Source: Rhodamnia argentea (Eukaryota; Streptophyta; Magnoliopsida; Myrtales; Myrtaceae). Taken from it: 64,000 nt of DNA. The position numbers were made by a program, and so were the translations under genes. This document shows, in pieces, positions 26,101 to 38,500 of the stretch (position 1 is its first letter; each line of letters begins with the position of its first letter). The stretch spans positions 32,091,494 through 32,155,493 of the forward strand of contig NC_063152.1 of the NCBI RefSeq assembly GCF_020921035.1. The letters run 5' to 3'. Below the pieces are notes generated by a model. The model made no database searches and was not told the origin of the DNA. It worked only from the letters and a program-made list of their open reading frames with translations.

Positions 26101-29100
26101 ACCACACTCTTAGATATGTGAAAATCACTGACCAATGCTCCATATCCAGGCTGCAAACCAACCAGAAAGGCAAGTTTATAGTGATGGTGGCCCTAAAAAA
26201 TTATCATAGAAGAAAATGCTAAGAGTGCTACCTCTACTTCCAGCGAAGTAAGAATTTGGCCCATCTTCAGCTGTGGATAGAATCTGTGATAATATAAGAT
26301 AAAGAGAGGAAAGTAAGGAAGCAATGCCCTGAATGATCAGTGGTAAAGAAATTAAGATCAACCTGAACATCTCAGTGGCAACTGATAGTTACATAGACCC
26401 TTCTTCAATAAATGTACAATGGAAAAGCAAATGTATTCATACTGTTCTTCAACTGAACATCCAATGCATAGAACTTGAAACAACATTCAGGTTTTGATAT
26501 AAAAATTGCACTTACAAGCGACAAACTAAGGGACACCTAGATCTATGAAATTAATTAAAAGGTAAACAGCCCATAGCTACCAGGTTGAACTTAGTTCTTC
26601 TAGAAGGCTAATAAAAGCTATTCAATCAACTGTACTGTTTAACGGACAAATTAACTATGACAGGAACAAATCACTGTCTGATGAGAAACAAGAAATGCGG
26701 CTCAGCATGCAAGTAACACCCCCCCAAAAAAAAAAAAATAAATAAATAAATAAAAAGGACTTGAAACATATTATAATTGAGAAGCATGGAAAATCACACA
26801 ACCATTAAAGACTTTACCTTCCCATAATAATTGAAACTAGGGAAGAAGAGGCAGCACTTCCGACACTAGTGTCTCTTGGACTTTGAAAGCTTCTCCCAAT
26901 CTATATGCAATATAAGCAGTTGCAAGCAAAGTCAACAACCCAGTATTACAATTATAACAGCAAGTGGTTTAAGAACAGAAAAGAGCCTACTTCATCAAAA
27001 AGGGCAAGGAGCTCTTGACAATCCTTCTCTGAAAACCACTTAAATTTGCATGCACTCTACAATGTATAACAAATAGAAATGGATTCTAATGAGATTAAGG
27101 AAATAACCCATAAAAGCCACTTATTGGCTGTGAAACATAAAATTAAGGATGCTCCGAGTCAAATCAAATTAAGTACCTTAACAGAGATCATCAGAACCAT
27201 GAGAATTGCAAGATAGGAACCATCATCTTTAAGAAGGCAGAGCTAGATAACACACAAGAAGATTGGATTAGTCTTTGATAAGATAACATAGCATCAAACA
27301 CTAACAGATAGTCACAGTCACAACCAAAAAGCAAACAGTTTAAAACTTAAAAGCGAAAAGCCAAAATCGAGAGAATGGTGTTTCTGACTTCTTTCTTGGT
27401 TGGGCTTAAATTTTTTCTTGTTTTCCTCTTAAAGAAGCCATGATTTACCGTAAATGTAATCAAAATGAACTACTTTCTATAATTCTCATAGTTAAGAGAA
27501 GATAATACTACTGTAATAATGTTGCTAGTCACATCCAACATTTTTATGCAAATGAAAACCAATATGCCCCAAGTTAAAAAAGAAGCCATCCACACAGGCT
27601 GCAGTATACTCGTATTAGAGCCACCAGAAACATGAAATTTCCTCGAAGAACAAGCAAACTGCATATATGCCGCCTTTAATGAGAAAATCATCTTAACAAC
27701 CTCAATCCATGGATAAACATAATAAGGAGCCACAAATTGGTCTCTGCAAACAGGCAAACAGCCAGCCCTGTTGCTGGGAAAATGAAAGATCATGAGGGTA
27801 ATACTCTAAAAGGATGAGCACATCAAAATGTGAATGCAGACAGCTTAGTCAGCCAAGAATGTCAACAGAAAATGTTCAAGTCATCCTTCTCTTATCAATT
27901 CCCCTTTAATGATAAATGTAGGTCTTTATCATGTGCACATACTATGGAGAACTATTGTTTCATAGCAATGTTGGTCTTGTTGGTGGAAGCATGAATAATC
28001 AGCAGATTGTATAAACAGACACTCAATCTTAGAATATCGGGTATCAATTGATGAGACTTACATTAAGTACATTTCAATCGCGCATGAGAGAGAGAGAGAG
28101 AGAGAGAGAGAGGAGCCATATCCAAAGTGGGTAGAACTCTCTCTTACATAGAGAAAGTATTTCATTTATTGTTTGCATCACTGACAAGGCTAAACAAGTC
28201 AATTACAATGTCCCGTGACAGGAATTCCAACCAATTTGGCGTTTTAGTTTCAGATCATATGGTCTCTGATTTACTTGCTTCAACACGTGTCATTGCCACA
28301 TGATAGTATCTGATGTACAAAACACCTTCTCCTCTTGCATGACGTGCAGCCATTTCATAGTTTTGGTAATCGGGGACTCAAGTAAAAGCCATAGCCCACA
28401 TTTGCACTACGTCTCGAAAGGTTCTACAAATCTCATTCAGAGAGAAAAATGTTCGGAGTTCTGCTAGCAATAAAATCAGCAACATGAGGGTGCGATCTTG
28501 CTGACAGCATGCATAGCAACAGAACTAAGAAATGACGATCATTGCATGGATTCAACAATTCATGATCAATACCCTTAACTTATTCAATCATCGTCCTAAC
28601 ACAATACTCTTGAATCAAAAACCTAAATAGACACGACCACAAAACAACACAAATTGCACAAAGCACGTGCAGGCGGGTGTGCGCAAAAGAACTAAGCTTA
28701 AGTTCCGCCTCACTAGCAAGTACATATTCAAAATGTTAATCAAGCTACAGTTTAACAAAAGCAACCTGTTCACATGCTATTTTGATGGAACAATCAATTA
28801 ATCAATATCGCTATCGGAGACCCAGCGAGCAAACTTAGTTGCAAGAAGAAGGTGGAAAGCGAAAGTCATCGCAAGCACAGTTTGTGACCAAACTTACCTT
28901 TTTCAGTAATGCGGGTAACTCATGAGCTTTGGGAAGAACCTCATTTTTCGCAACAGCATAGTCAATGCCTCTGATTCTCGAAATCAATGAAGCCAGTGAG
29001 CCAAAAGAAAATAACGGAAGACAAAGCGGGTGAAAAAAGGGGAGGACGACAGAGGAATGTGGCAGAAACAAACAATCCACACAATGTTGATACTAATATC

Positions 29101-29658
29101 CACATCCACCACAATCACGACACCATTCTTTCTCACATTTATGGATATACACTGAAAAGGGTCGGGAGTACACATGATTGTTGCAAAACATCCATCGAGA
29201 AAGAAGTTCAGCAGAAAGTTCCCAGCTGAAACAGACTCAAAAGCTCTAGATGCTACACGATAGCCACAACTTTTAGTAGACACTCGGGCTATTCGACGTT
29301 AACGAGGATGCTACGCTAAATCCTCCCCCAGGCTTTTACGAAAAACCGCTTCGACACACGTGGGAGTGTGACTTGGGACGTACTTGGCGAGACAAAGGCA
29401 CGAATTCAGGAATTCCATGGGAATATCGCCAGATGGCGACGAGCCGGAGCCCTTGTCGGCGCTGAGATAGAGAGACAACCACTGGGCGATGGCGGCCACC
29501 CTAAATGCGTTGCGGACAGAGGGGGAGAACCGGATCGAGGCGTCAGACGCGGGCTGCTGCGGCTGCGGCTGCTGCTGCTGCTGCTGCAGCGGCGGCGGCG
29601 GCCGCGGCGGGGGGGAAGGGAGCTGCTGAGGGACCTGAGTGGTCGCTGCTCCGATCAT
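20162..29658 (-). CDS. E4 SUMO-protein ligase PIAL-type, copy B (899 aa)
   Basis: Sixteen minus-strand exons mirror copy A one for one: 29658-29384, 28970-28898, 27242-27177, 27056-26991, 26900-26818, 26283-26232, 26150-26079, 24045-23978, 23888-23840, 23706-23622, 23528-23427, 23294-23243, 22494-22443, 22014-21898, 21786-20929, 20791-20162. The total is 2700 nt, all in phase. Fourteen exons have exactly the length of their copy A counterpart or differ only in exons 1, 15 and 16 by multiples of three. Exon 1 is longer because of a P/Q-rich expansion encoded by CTG/CAG-like repeats. Exon 15 lacks 14 codons and exon 16 lacks the 20-codon repeat plus a few. The SP-RING at about residues 343-404 keeps CKHHQCFDYSNF and [12 protein letters not shown] is closer to the family consensus at some positions (VAQTDN, PVCFTD). 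The donor of exon 1 is AA|GTACGT. Intron 7 carries a plastid-DNA insertion. Confidence 0.93.
24154..24222 (-). pseudogene. psaB: Plastid-derived psaB fragment in PIAL-B intron 7
   Basis: The minus strand reads [19 protein letters not shown] followed by HGYW over 23 codons. This matches the stretch near the C terminus of photosystem I subunit PsaB ([20 protein letters not shown]), with a few substitutions. It begins exactly where alignment to copy A intron 7 stops, so 24153/24154 is the left border of the insertion. It is a nuclear relic with no function expected. Confidence 0.8.
24300..24626 (+). pseudogene. rpoB: Plastid-derived rpoB fragment in PIAL-B intron 7
   Basis: 109 codons match the plastid RNA polymerase beta subunit near its C-terminal third: [63 protein letters not shown]. 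One in-frame TAG replaces the lysine codon after YEAS, and there are several substitutions, so the copy has been decaying in the nucleus. Homology stops after KIHGR, where the next plastid piece begins. Confidence 0.92.
24627..24687 (-). pseudogene. ndhI: Plastid-derived ndhI 5' end in PIAL-B intron 7
   Basis: The minus strand from ATG at 24687 reads [19 protein letters not shown], which is the N terminus of NdhI, the iron-sulphur subunit of the plastid NDH complex. It abuts the rpoB piece with no spacer. ndhI lies in the small single-copy region and rpoB in the large one, so these are not neighbours in a plastid genome. Confidence 0.85.
24688..25116. other. Rest of the intron insertion, probably organellar
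   Basis: This AT-rich DNA lies between the ndhI and rps12 pieces and is absent from copy A. Part of a 149-codon plus-strand open frame (24793-25242) crosses it. The frame continues through the antisense of the rps12 piece, so it is not a real gene. I suspect plastid spacer DNA but could not name the source. Confidence 0.4.
25117..25218 (-). pseudogene. rps12: Plastid-derived rps12 exon 1 fragment in PIAL-B intron 7
   Basis: The minus strand reads [20 protein letters not shown] followed by [11 protein letters not shown], matching the 5' exon of plastid ribosomal protein S12 with few changes. The first codons of the real gene are missing or altered, and homology ends after CTRV. The insertion as a whole ends near 25345-25360, where alignment with copy A intron 7 resumes. 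Confidence 0.85.
28086..28112. repeat. (GA)n microsatellite in PIAL-B intron 2
   Basis: A run of GAGAGA is longer here than at the matching place in copy A (near 11720-11745), where it is short and interrupted. Confidence 0.8.
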
Positions 29659-29781
29659 CACTCGAATTTCGAGCGCATTGGAGAGGGAAATTTGTGTCGC
29701 AAGATCTCTGGTGTTTTGTATGGTTTTGTGGTAGTTTCTTTTCGGTACGGCTTTTGGGTTTTTTTTTTCTTTTAAATTTTT

Positions 29782-30789
29782 AAATAAGGGCTTGGGTGCG
29801 TGACTGCGTGGGCTCATTTTTTCAGAGGTGAAATTTATTTTAAATATAAATTTAAAGTGAAATTTATTTTAAATAATAGTTTAAAGTGGCATAACTGTCC
29901 AAATAAAGACGTGAAATAGTCATGTGGTCTCAGAAAAGCCAACCTTAGGAGTATTTTCGTTATTTATCTTTACGATTTTTTCCCTTTTTTATATTTTAAA
30001 AATTAAGAAAATGGCCAAAAAAAAATAAAAAAGTTAAAAACAGATCCATCGTCTTCATCACCTTCCCATAGCCAACCGCCGAGACCAACATGGACGACGA
30101 CCACCACCTATGTACACCAAGCCACCACCGGTGGGGCGCCGGCGATGATCAGCAGGGTCATTGACACCTCGACAAGGGTCAACGACCTTGCCGACCAAGG
30201 CCCTCGCCAAAATTGAGAGAGGGCCACAACCTTCTCCTAGATCGGCCCTCACCCAGTGTCATTGACACCCCACCGATCATATGGCTGCGGCCATAGGCGG
30301 GAGACTACCGACGAGAGGGAAGATTTGTTGGCGGCGTTGGCAAAGGGCCAACGGGAGGAGGGGGTGAGGAGGGAGAAAATGCACAACTTCCGGGGTTCAT
30401 GTTGGGATTGACGAAGGGAACGAGTAGAAAAGATAGGGCCTCGAGGTGGTCGCTACGGTGCGAGGCAAAGCGGAGACTCCGGCGAGGGCGATGGTGACGG
30501 TGGTGGTGGTGGTCTTCCATGGTGGGTTGCGGTTGTTGGATGTGTGAAACTTCAAGGTGATTAAGATGATGGAATCTTTTTTTCAATTTTTTTTTAACTT
30601 TTTAAAAAACAAAAAAAAAATCATAAAATTAAATGACAAAAATGCCTGTGAAGTGAGACCTTTTCCGAGACTACATAACCACTTCATGCCCTTATTTGAC
30701 AAAATAATGGCACTTTGAACATTTATTTAAAATAAGATTCACTTTAGGCCATTATTTGATAAATGAGGGCATTTCAAGCTCTTATTTGA
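29782..30789. mobile_element. Inverted-repeat element with GC-rich core upstream of PIAL-B
   Basis: About 200 bp arms are inverted copies of each other: AAATAAGGGCTTG at the left matches CAAGCTCTTATTTGA at the right. The arms continue through GTGGTCTC..AAAAG, and GATCCATCGTCTTCATCACC also has an inverted partner. The core, about 30050-30550, is GC-rich with no recognised domain. Copy A lacks it: its upstream text GGGTTTGAATTGAA..TTCGCAG is continuous at 13311-13345, while in B the matching piece is displaced to about 30818-30850. Similar GGCTTTTGGG text flanks both ends. The left edge is about 125 bp from the copy B start codon, so it may affect its promoter. Confidence 0.8.
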
Positions 30790-30959
30790 TTTTTTTTTTT
30801 TGGGTTGAATGTATGGCTTTTGGGGTTTGAATTGAATTTTTTCGCAGTTTTTTTTTTATTATTGGAAAATTGAATTTTGGTGGGCAATTCTTTCATTTTT
30901 AGCATATTTTGGACTTCTTTTCCTCTTCTTTTTTTTTTCCCTCAGAGGCGGTTGTGTGT

Positions 30960-32100
30960 TAAGTCCTAAACCTTGTCGTAAAAAAGCAATGGAATGCTAA
31001 AACTTTCAAAAAGTGCAATCAATGACTCACTTGCACTTTCATGAAAAGTTTTTAGTTGATTACGCTTTTTGAAAGTTTTAGGATTCGATTGTACTTTCGT
31101 AACAAAATTTAAGATTTTTAGTGTATTTATCTATTATGTTATTATTATTACCTGTTAACATTCTTATTCTAAGCCTTTATCCAATTTATTGGCGTTTTAA
31201 GTATAAAATCATTGGGATAGATAGAATGACGAGGTACTTATGCGGTAATTAAGTTTCTAATCTGAGCTAGGGATCCAAAGATCTTGGGAGTAAGCCTTAC
31301 AAGCCTTACGCCACTCGATCAAGTAATGTGGCCGGGTTTAAAATGATCACGCGTATTATCTACAAAATGAATGAACAAACGTTTAATTTTTATCGTCCAC
31401 AAAAGTATTCATACATAAGTCGTTGTCGATGATGAAGATATTTTTCATTGGCTAATTATTTTAAACAATATGAGCGATCATCACCGGAAACATATTTTCT
31501 AGATCATTCATTTTCGAGAAACAAACGGAGCCTTAGACTTACCTATTACCCATATGTCAACTTGAATTTTCGTTGAAAATTTGTAACTCAAGTGGGATGC
31601 ACTCGTGGCAAAGTTGAATAATTCGCATAGTATCTTTCAACCGGGGGTACGTCGCCGACATGTCGGTTCAAAGACATTGTGCGAAGCACATGTCGACGAC
31701 GCATGAGCCAAAGCTCCGATGATTCACCCTGGCGCCGGACGCTACTATACAACTCTACTTAGAGGTAACCATCAGAAAACGACGTGGAGTCTACCTTTTC
31801 CATCATCTCTTTCTAATTTAAGAGAAAATATTTTTCTTCCCTTCATCCAAAAGGAATAATCCCGAAATTTACGTCCAAGAGTTCAAACAAAGCGGTTTAA
31901 TGACTTTGCTCGGGTTCAAGAAAATTAATAATGTTGAGAGCCTAAAAAGAAAGAGGGTGATTATTATTTCTAAGGAAGTAAATGAACGAGGATCTTTTTT
32001 TTTTTTTTAAGGATAATTGATTAATAAAGAAATAAAACCTTTTTTTTTTTGGTCGGAGAAATAAAACATTAAAAATGGGGGAAAAAACCAATTCAGCTTA
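30960..32100. other. Intergenic DNA with small repeats
   Basis: About 30970-31130 holds a short imperfect inverted repeat (TCAAAAAGTGCAATC / GATTACGCTTTTTGAAAG). 31162-31328 matches 16532-16705. 31352-31535 is AT-rich and ends in GAAACAAACGGAGCC, the end motif also seen in the element at 41.2 kb. 31540-32100 shows nothing recognisable apart from T-runs near 31998 and 32040. Confidence 0.5.
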
Positions 32101-32270
32101 TTTGCTTGCGCGCGTGCTTACGTGGGCCGGACCATTCCCATTTGTGGATAATGCCACGCCAAAAAGCGCACGACGCGTTGCTCGACACCCGGTGGCGCGT
32201 GCATCTGATCATACTGCACCCCTCCGCACCGGAAAACCCACAACCCCGCCTCTCTGCTTTTCCCGAAAAC

Positions 32271-32278
32271 TATAAATA
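32271..32278 (+). promoter_or_regulatory. TATA box of the 670-aa protein gene
   Basis: TATAAATA lies 263 bp before the start codon and is followed by a CT-rich, AUG-poor stretch typical of a plant 5' leader. Transcription should begin near 32300-32310. Confidence 0.7.
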
Positions 32279-32356
32279 CCTCCCAATTTCCCCAATTTCG
32301 TGCCCTAGAAACCATCTGTCCTCTCTCCCTGTCGTCTCTTTTACTTCGCCGCAAAA

Positions 32357-32455
32357 ATGCGCTCTCGACACCCGACCTCCATCGCCGCTCGGTCGTCTCC
32401 ACCCTCCCGTCGAATTCCTCACTCGCCGATGCTTCTGTCGCCGTCCGCCTTGTAA
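32357..32455 (+). other. Upstream ORF 1 (32 codons)
   Basis: This ATG-to-TAA frame in the probable 5' leader has the context AAAAATGC. The peptide is basic and serine/proline-rich. It ends 79 bp before the main start. Translation is not proven. Confidence 0.5.
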
Positions 32456-32495
32456 CCTGGCCGGCCCTTTCTTCTCGTTAGATCGCCCGGGATCT

Positions 32496-32534
32496 ATGGT
32501 GCTAGGGTTTCCAGGCCTCGTGGGAGGGCCGTGA
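32496..32534 (+). other. Upstream ORF 2 overlapping the main start (TGATG)
   Basis: A 12-codon frame (MVLGFPGLVGGP) ends in TGA, whose final A is the A of the main ATG at 32534. This arrangement can couple termination to reinitiation and may limit translation of the downstream protein. Confidence 0.55.
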
Positions 32535-35500
32535 TGGACGCGGTGGAGCTTCCTTATCCAGTTGATGTTGCGGCGGCTGCAGTCTCTAAGCTTATGGGGT
32601 CGGACGGGTTTGTCAGTAGAGCTGGCGTTGGCGTCGCGGCGAAGAAGGTCGAACCTCGCGGCAGCGATTCGGACCGCGTGGTCGGGATTCCTCCGATCAG
32701 GCCGTGCGGCATGGCTGCTGACAAGAAAGGTGAGTGTCTTTTTGGGTTCATTTCTTTCGGTTGGGCGGTTTTGATTCCTCCAATTGCTTGTATAATCCGT
32801 TTTGAGATTGTATAGCTGGAGAGAAGGGTTGGAGTAGTCTAGAGAGTTTAAAAGCCAGAGGGAGGGTTTACTTTCTTTCTGGATTCGGTTTTATCAATTA
32901 TGTGCAAAAATTAGTGGTTCATGCTGTTTGATTTACTCGTTTGTGCTTCCTCTGGGGAGATTGGATAAGTTCCGAGTCTATGTGAAGGCAAAACGGCGGC
33001 TCTACCTGGAGTTCATGCTTTTCAGATTACTTAAGTCGCTTTACTAACTGATGCTAATATGATAAGTTTGCTCACTAGTGGCTATTTTAACTGTTAAGAG
33101 AAAAACAAAAAAGAGCTGGCGGAAAGGGTCCTTACGTAAAGTGATTTGACTTTCTGCTGGATTGCCTTTGGTCGCAGTCATTTACATCCCCAGCGCGCAT
33201 CTTTCCCTTTCCTCGCTGGTAAATAGACCGGATATTATTCCTCTATGAAAAATGGACATTGCAGTTTTTCGTGGTCTATTATTCTGATCTTTTTGGTTGT
33301 TAGTTAAAAGTCTGGCCTTCATCATTATTTGGATGTTCTGTGAGAGAAATAGAACAACCATTCCTTTGAAAATTTTCTATGAAATTGAGTTGCTTTCCTC
33401 TTATTAGTTCTCATTGAAGGGTTACCTTGTTCTATCATTATCTTTCCAGATGTGGCAACTCCTGTAAATGCTTTGGACATGCCTTCCCAGCATAAAAGTA
33501 CGGAAGCTGAAAATTATAGGCATAATCATCTGCTGCCGGATTTGCATAATAAAGACGTAACTCAGGATCTTCCCAGGACTGATGTGAGTTTTGTTCGTAG
33601 CCCTGGTTCTGAAGATGTTCGATTGCCATGGAAAGCAGGGAAAGTTTCAAGGAACAATAATACATGCTCCAAGAGAGCACGGAGTACTCAAGTTGAAGAT
33701 GCTTCAGCAATTACTTTAGCTGATGAAGTTAAGGGATTGAAAGATAAATCTTTGACAAGAAGTGGCTCTTTAGGTAATTGTTGATATTTCCAATGTCAAA
33801 AGTAGAAGCAATGAGTTGCCGTTAACACATATATGTGCCCGAATAAGTTAACTTTTAACTTTAGGAACTTGAATGTCCCAAGATAGTAGTACTTTTGCTG
33901 TCTAAATTGAAGTTCTTTTGGTCATACTCTAATCCAGCCTTTTCAGTTGCTAATGCTCTATTCAATGGATGAGACTTCAGCTTTCTATAGTATGTTGATG
34001 TTAGAGGGTTAACTTCGATAGTATGGGTGTACATGGGACACAATTTGAAAGTGTTGACTGTAAGCGTGTAAGTCAGATTCCCTTGGCGTTCGTATTCACA
34101 AGGCATTTTTTGATTGCTGATAAGAGGATTTCTTCAGTGAAGCATACTCTCTGGATGGTCTGAATATGAATTTTTACCTAATTTTTGCAGCCTTCTAGCT
34201 ATATGCTAGTTCATAAATTTAGCAGGAGATGCATATCATGTATCTTGAGTTAAAGTCAAAGGAAACCATATTTTCCATGATAGAGATCAGAGAATTTCCT
34301 TCTGTTTTAGGTTCTGCCACTTCCTTTTATTAAAATGTTTTCTATTACGGTTAAAAGTATGCCAGATACTTCTTCCCATGTAATGGCGTCATGGAATGTG
34401 TCATACCTGAAAGGTTGTTTGAGTAATGGTTTAGTTTGACATTATTGAAGGTTTGTACTGTCATTGCTTGTATAGTTAGTACGAATCTATATTTTTTCGT
34501 ACGAGCTAGTACTGATTATGTTTCAACTTTTATGTGCTGTTGCACCACTTCTCAGAGAAAAATCATTTGGGGAAACAGAGGACTGTTGGCAGTAAACGGG
34601 GTGATAGAAGAAACAGCAAAGCCCCTGTCAAGAATAGATATGACTCTTTCGTGATGAGGCCTTGTTCTTCAAGTTTCACTGTCTCTCCAGGAGGAAGCAA
34701 TTTTCTAGGTACAGCTATTCTACATTTTAATCATAGCTTTACCCATTCAGAAAAATTTAAACCAGTTTTCATCTTTGGCAGAGGAGTGAGATTACTGTAT
34801 TGCCAACAGCCAAAGCATTTCAAATGACTCTTATCTTCTTATAGTATTGTTAATAAGTTTATTGTCTGCAAGCCTGCTTAAGAGTGAAACTGGACTCTTG
34901 GCTTGCACTTCAAGAAAAGAGTGGAAGCTGAGAACTGAGTAATGAGCAATTGCATGTTCATAGGCATGGCAGTTTCAGACATAGGCACTGGAGAGTCTTT
35001 TTGATTCTTAATAGTTTGAAACAAAGCATGCCAACTCTGGTTGCGGAACTTTTTCGCATGTTGGTAATTTCCTTGTAGAAGGTGCTGTTTTGGATATAAG
35101 CTTGTTAAGAAAATGTTGTGTGTTCCCCGAAATTAGAGTTTTGTGCATTGAGGGATTTTTTCGATCGCCAGAAAGAGAGGTAGTTAATAGATGCTGTTGT
35201 ACTTCATTGGAAATGAATATCCTACTCCCCCTTGTCCATTCCTGTGGACCAACCAGTACCCATGCACTCACCATAATTTTTACCTTTCATATGTGACTAC
35301 TCCAAAGTTACAGATGCACAGGATATATTGACTGAACCAATACGTATCTTTGCTATTTATAGGAGTTATATCTCAGCTATTTCCACAGGAAAGCAAAGAT
35401 CATCATCATCTACTATCACCGAGTGTACTTATTTTCATCTTGATATTCCCAAGTTCTTATCGCATAACTAGTGCCATGGTGAATGCTTAAAGAAAGTCTA

Positions 35501-38500
35501 ACAGATGCTTCAAAGATTTTTAAAGGCCTAAATCCTTAAGGACTCTCAATCTGCATCTCCTTAATCATTTTTCCTAATACTATGGGAGAATGCATGGATT
35601 TGCTATGTTTTTCAGTTGGCCAGCTTCTCTGGACTGAGGTGTTTTGGGCAAGAGCATCTACTGTAGTTCTATCAGGGTTTCATTCCTGCGGACTCTAAAA
35701 CTACAGCTTTGCCATTTATCCTAATTCTATTGGAGGAAACCTGGATTTGCTAAAATCTTCATTTGGCTGGCTTTTCTGGACTAAGGCTAGTTCTTTCAAT
35801 GTTGCGCTACTTGATGTTTAGGCGAGAGCATTCTGATGTAGTTCTTGCATGATGTACTGCACTAGGATTTGAGTTGTTCTCATTGCTGGTTAATATAATT
35901 CTCTTCTGAGCAAAATTGAAAACCAGAAATAACTAAACAACAGAGTGACTTAACTCATCAAAATTATAAAAAAGGAGTGGCATAAGCTACTGACGAGCTA
36001 TTCCTCCGATCTACCATGCTAGTGTTTGGCTTTTCAAGTGGCATATAATAAGTGTTAGTGCTAATGTGGCACAAAATAGTAGCTTGGTTTGCTGGTCACC
36101 TGTCCTTTATTTTCAGTTGGCTCTGTCGCTTACAGTTTCTGAAATGTGATGTTTTAAGAGGTATTAAAATTGATTTAACGTGGACATCCTATTAATGACA
36201 GGGTTCTATGGTCTGAAGTCAGATAATCGTGATATTACAAAGCTTGTGGATGACCTGTCATTGATTGACATCCTTGAGGGTACATGCAAATGCCCTAGTT
36301 TAGGCAAAGAGAAAGGGAAGAAATCAGCTAATGCGGATGATAAATTAACTCAATCAGTTAGAAAGGCATTCTCTGTGCTTCAGCCCCTGAGGCGAGGCCA
36401 ATCCCAAAATATTGCTGAGATAGACATTTGCGAAGACAAGAAAATGTCCTCTGTGTTAAGCTCCGTGTCCATTGCAGAAAGTGGTGCTGAGGGTGATTTC
36501 AGGGAAACGTACTCGGTTGACCCCTCTTCATCCAATGAGGTAGGTTTGGAGGAGTATTTATAAGAAAAGGAAAATTTCTCGAACTTTCATTTTGAATTTT
36601 CGCAGGGAGAGTGCACATACTTGAGCCGTCTTTGATCTCTATGCATGTGGACTTTTTGCATATGTAACTTGACCAATTATTCTTCATGCTTTTGATATTG
36701 ATCATATAAGTCTTTGCTATGGAATTGATGGCATATTTCTGCTCGAACAAACATAATTAGTCTAATATGTGGTGGATTTGTTGTACTAGTGAACATCTTA
36801 GGATTTGGGTTGATACAGTGAGAGCTGACCAGTTACCCGGTTTTTTTCCTCTAATTCTGTTCATAACAACCAGGGCCCCTGTGGTAAGCCAGAGACCTCT
36901 ATGGATCCTCTTGATTTGCCACTTTGTACTCCAAAAGACCTATGGGGAAGATTGTCACTTCCTCAAACTAAAGATTTGGACTCCTTGCTCCTGGATGCTG
37001 CAAAACCTGCTTTATCTTCAAAGAGCATGTCTGATCTACGTTCAGGCAAGCAAATAGTTCGCCGAGGTTGCTTGCCGCCTTTTGCATGGTCACATGCTTT
37101 TAATGGACATGCTCGGAATAATTCTGATGCCGCTAGATTGTCCATTAGTAGGAGTACTTGCCAGGGTAGATGGGTAAGGGTAGCAAGTCCTGTGATTTTG
37201 GCTGCAAATTCAGCTGATTGTTATACAGACTTGGACTCTATCACCTATAACGAGGGTTTGGTTCCCTCTGTAAAAAGAAAAGCAGGGATTTTGGCAAGTA
37301 AAATTGCTTCTCGAGAATGTTCTGGGATTCCGCCGTGGGACTGGGCATCATCTTCTTCTGCTACTTGCTCTTTTCCCTCCAACCCAACTCTGGGTAAGAC
37401 ATTCTGGCATTGTTCAGATTCTATAGGTTCTATAAGTTTATCCTCTTGCTCCTTCTAACAGCCTTTGTTTGGTTAAATGGAGCAGCGCAATCTAGACTTG
37501 AGACAGAAAATGAGATTCATGGTATGATTCAGTTACCATTTGCATTATTAGGAAATATAGCATCTATCTTCTTGGTTTGTTCGTCTGCTAACACATGATT
37601 TTATGTATCTGGGGACGACAGGTATAGAATAAGGATGTTGTAATAGATATACACGAATTATGTCGTATATTGGAGGATAATATGTTAAACATAGTTTTAT
37701 ATATTTAAAGTAGGCACTACGTAACTATAATCTCTATGCAATATTTTGATGTTTGATGGTCACATATGATTCGCTGACTCTAGACAGTGTGATGGGAGGA
37801 ATTTTAAACATCTAAAAACTGTTGCCAAAATTTTGTATAATGCATAACTAGAGCTGGTAAGCAATAGAATGATCGAGTTATGTGGATTTCAATGACCACT
37901 CTCTCATTAGTTACGGGACCTCAGTTAATCATAGTGGTGGACCACCATTACCAGTTGGAAAATTATTCTATCAATCAAGAGTTTCTTTTGCAAACCAAGC
38001 AGAAAAGATAGGAAAGAAAAAGGCCTTTGCCACTTTTTTTTTTTTGGTCTAAGCCTTTCCCGTTTTGTTAACATGGAGTCTTGTGCACATTTTCGAAGTT
38101 TGGAAAAGAGATTTCAGGTCATTTGAGGTCGAAAGAACTTCTGAAAATCTTATTGCCAGAGGGTCTAATTCATCTGTGCAGCTCCTTGAGGTTGTTTTAT
38201 TTTCTTTAGTGTTAAGTGGCATGTGATGAGGGTTGCGTGCTTTTTCTTATCTTTGAGGCCTCCTCAAAGAGAGAGTAGTGTTGAGAGTTGTTAATAGAAA
38301 TACACTGAGGTGTTTACCTCTATTAGATGTTTCATTCCTGCATTTATCCCCAGAAACTGTTTCTGTTACATGACAGAGAGCCGGTGCCCAAGTCTGTTAG
38401 CTGCTGCACGAACCTTGTGTGGTATTGCAAGCAAGGAATCTCGGGGGCCTCTGCTGAAGTGGTCAAGAAAGCCTTTGCAAAAGGCGCTCAAACCTCGGAA

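Noticed and set aside
32106-32530. 142-codon open frame before the 670-aa gene
   Set aside because: It spans the TATA box and leader. Only its last 12 codons form a plausible upstream ORF.
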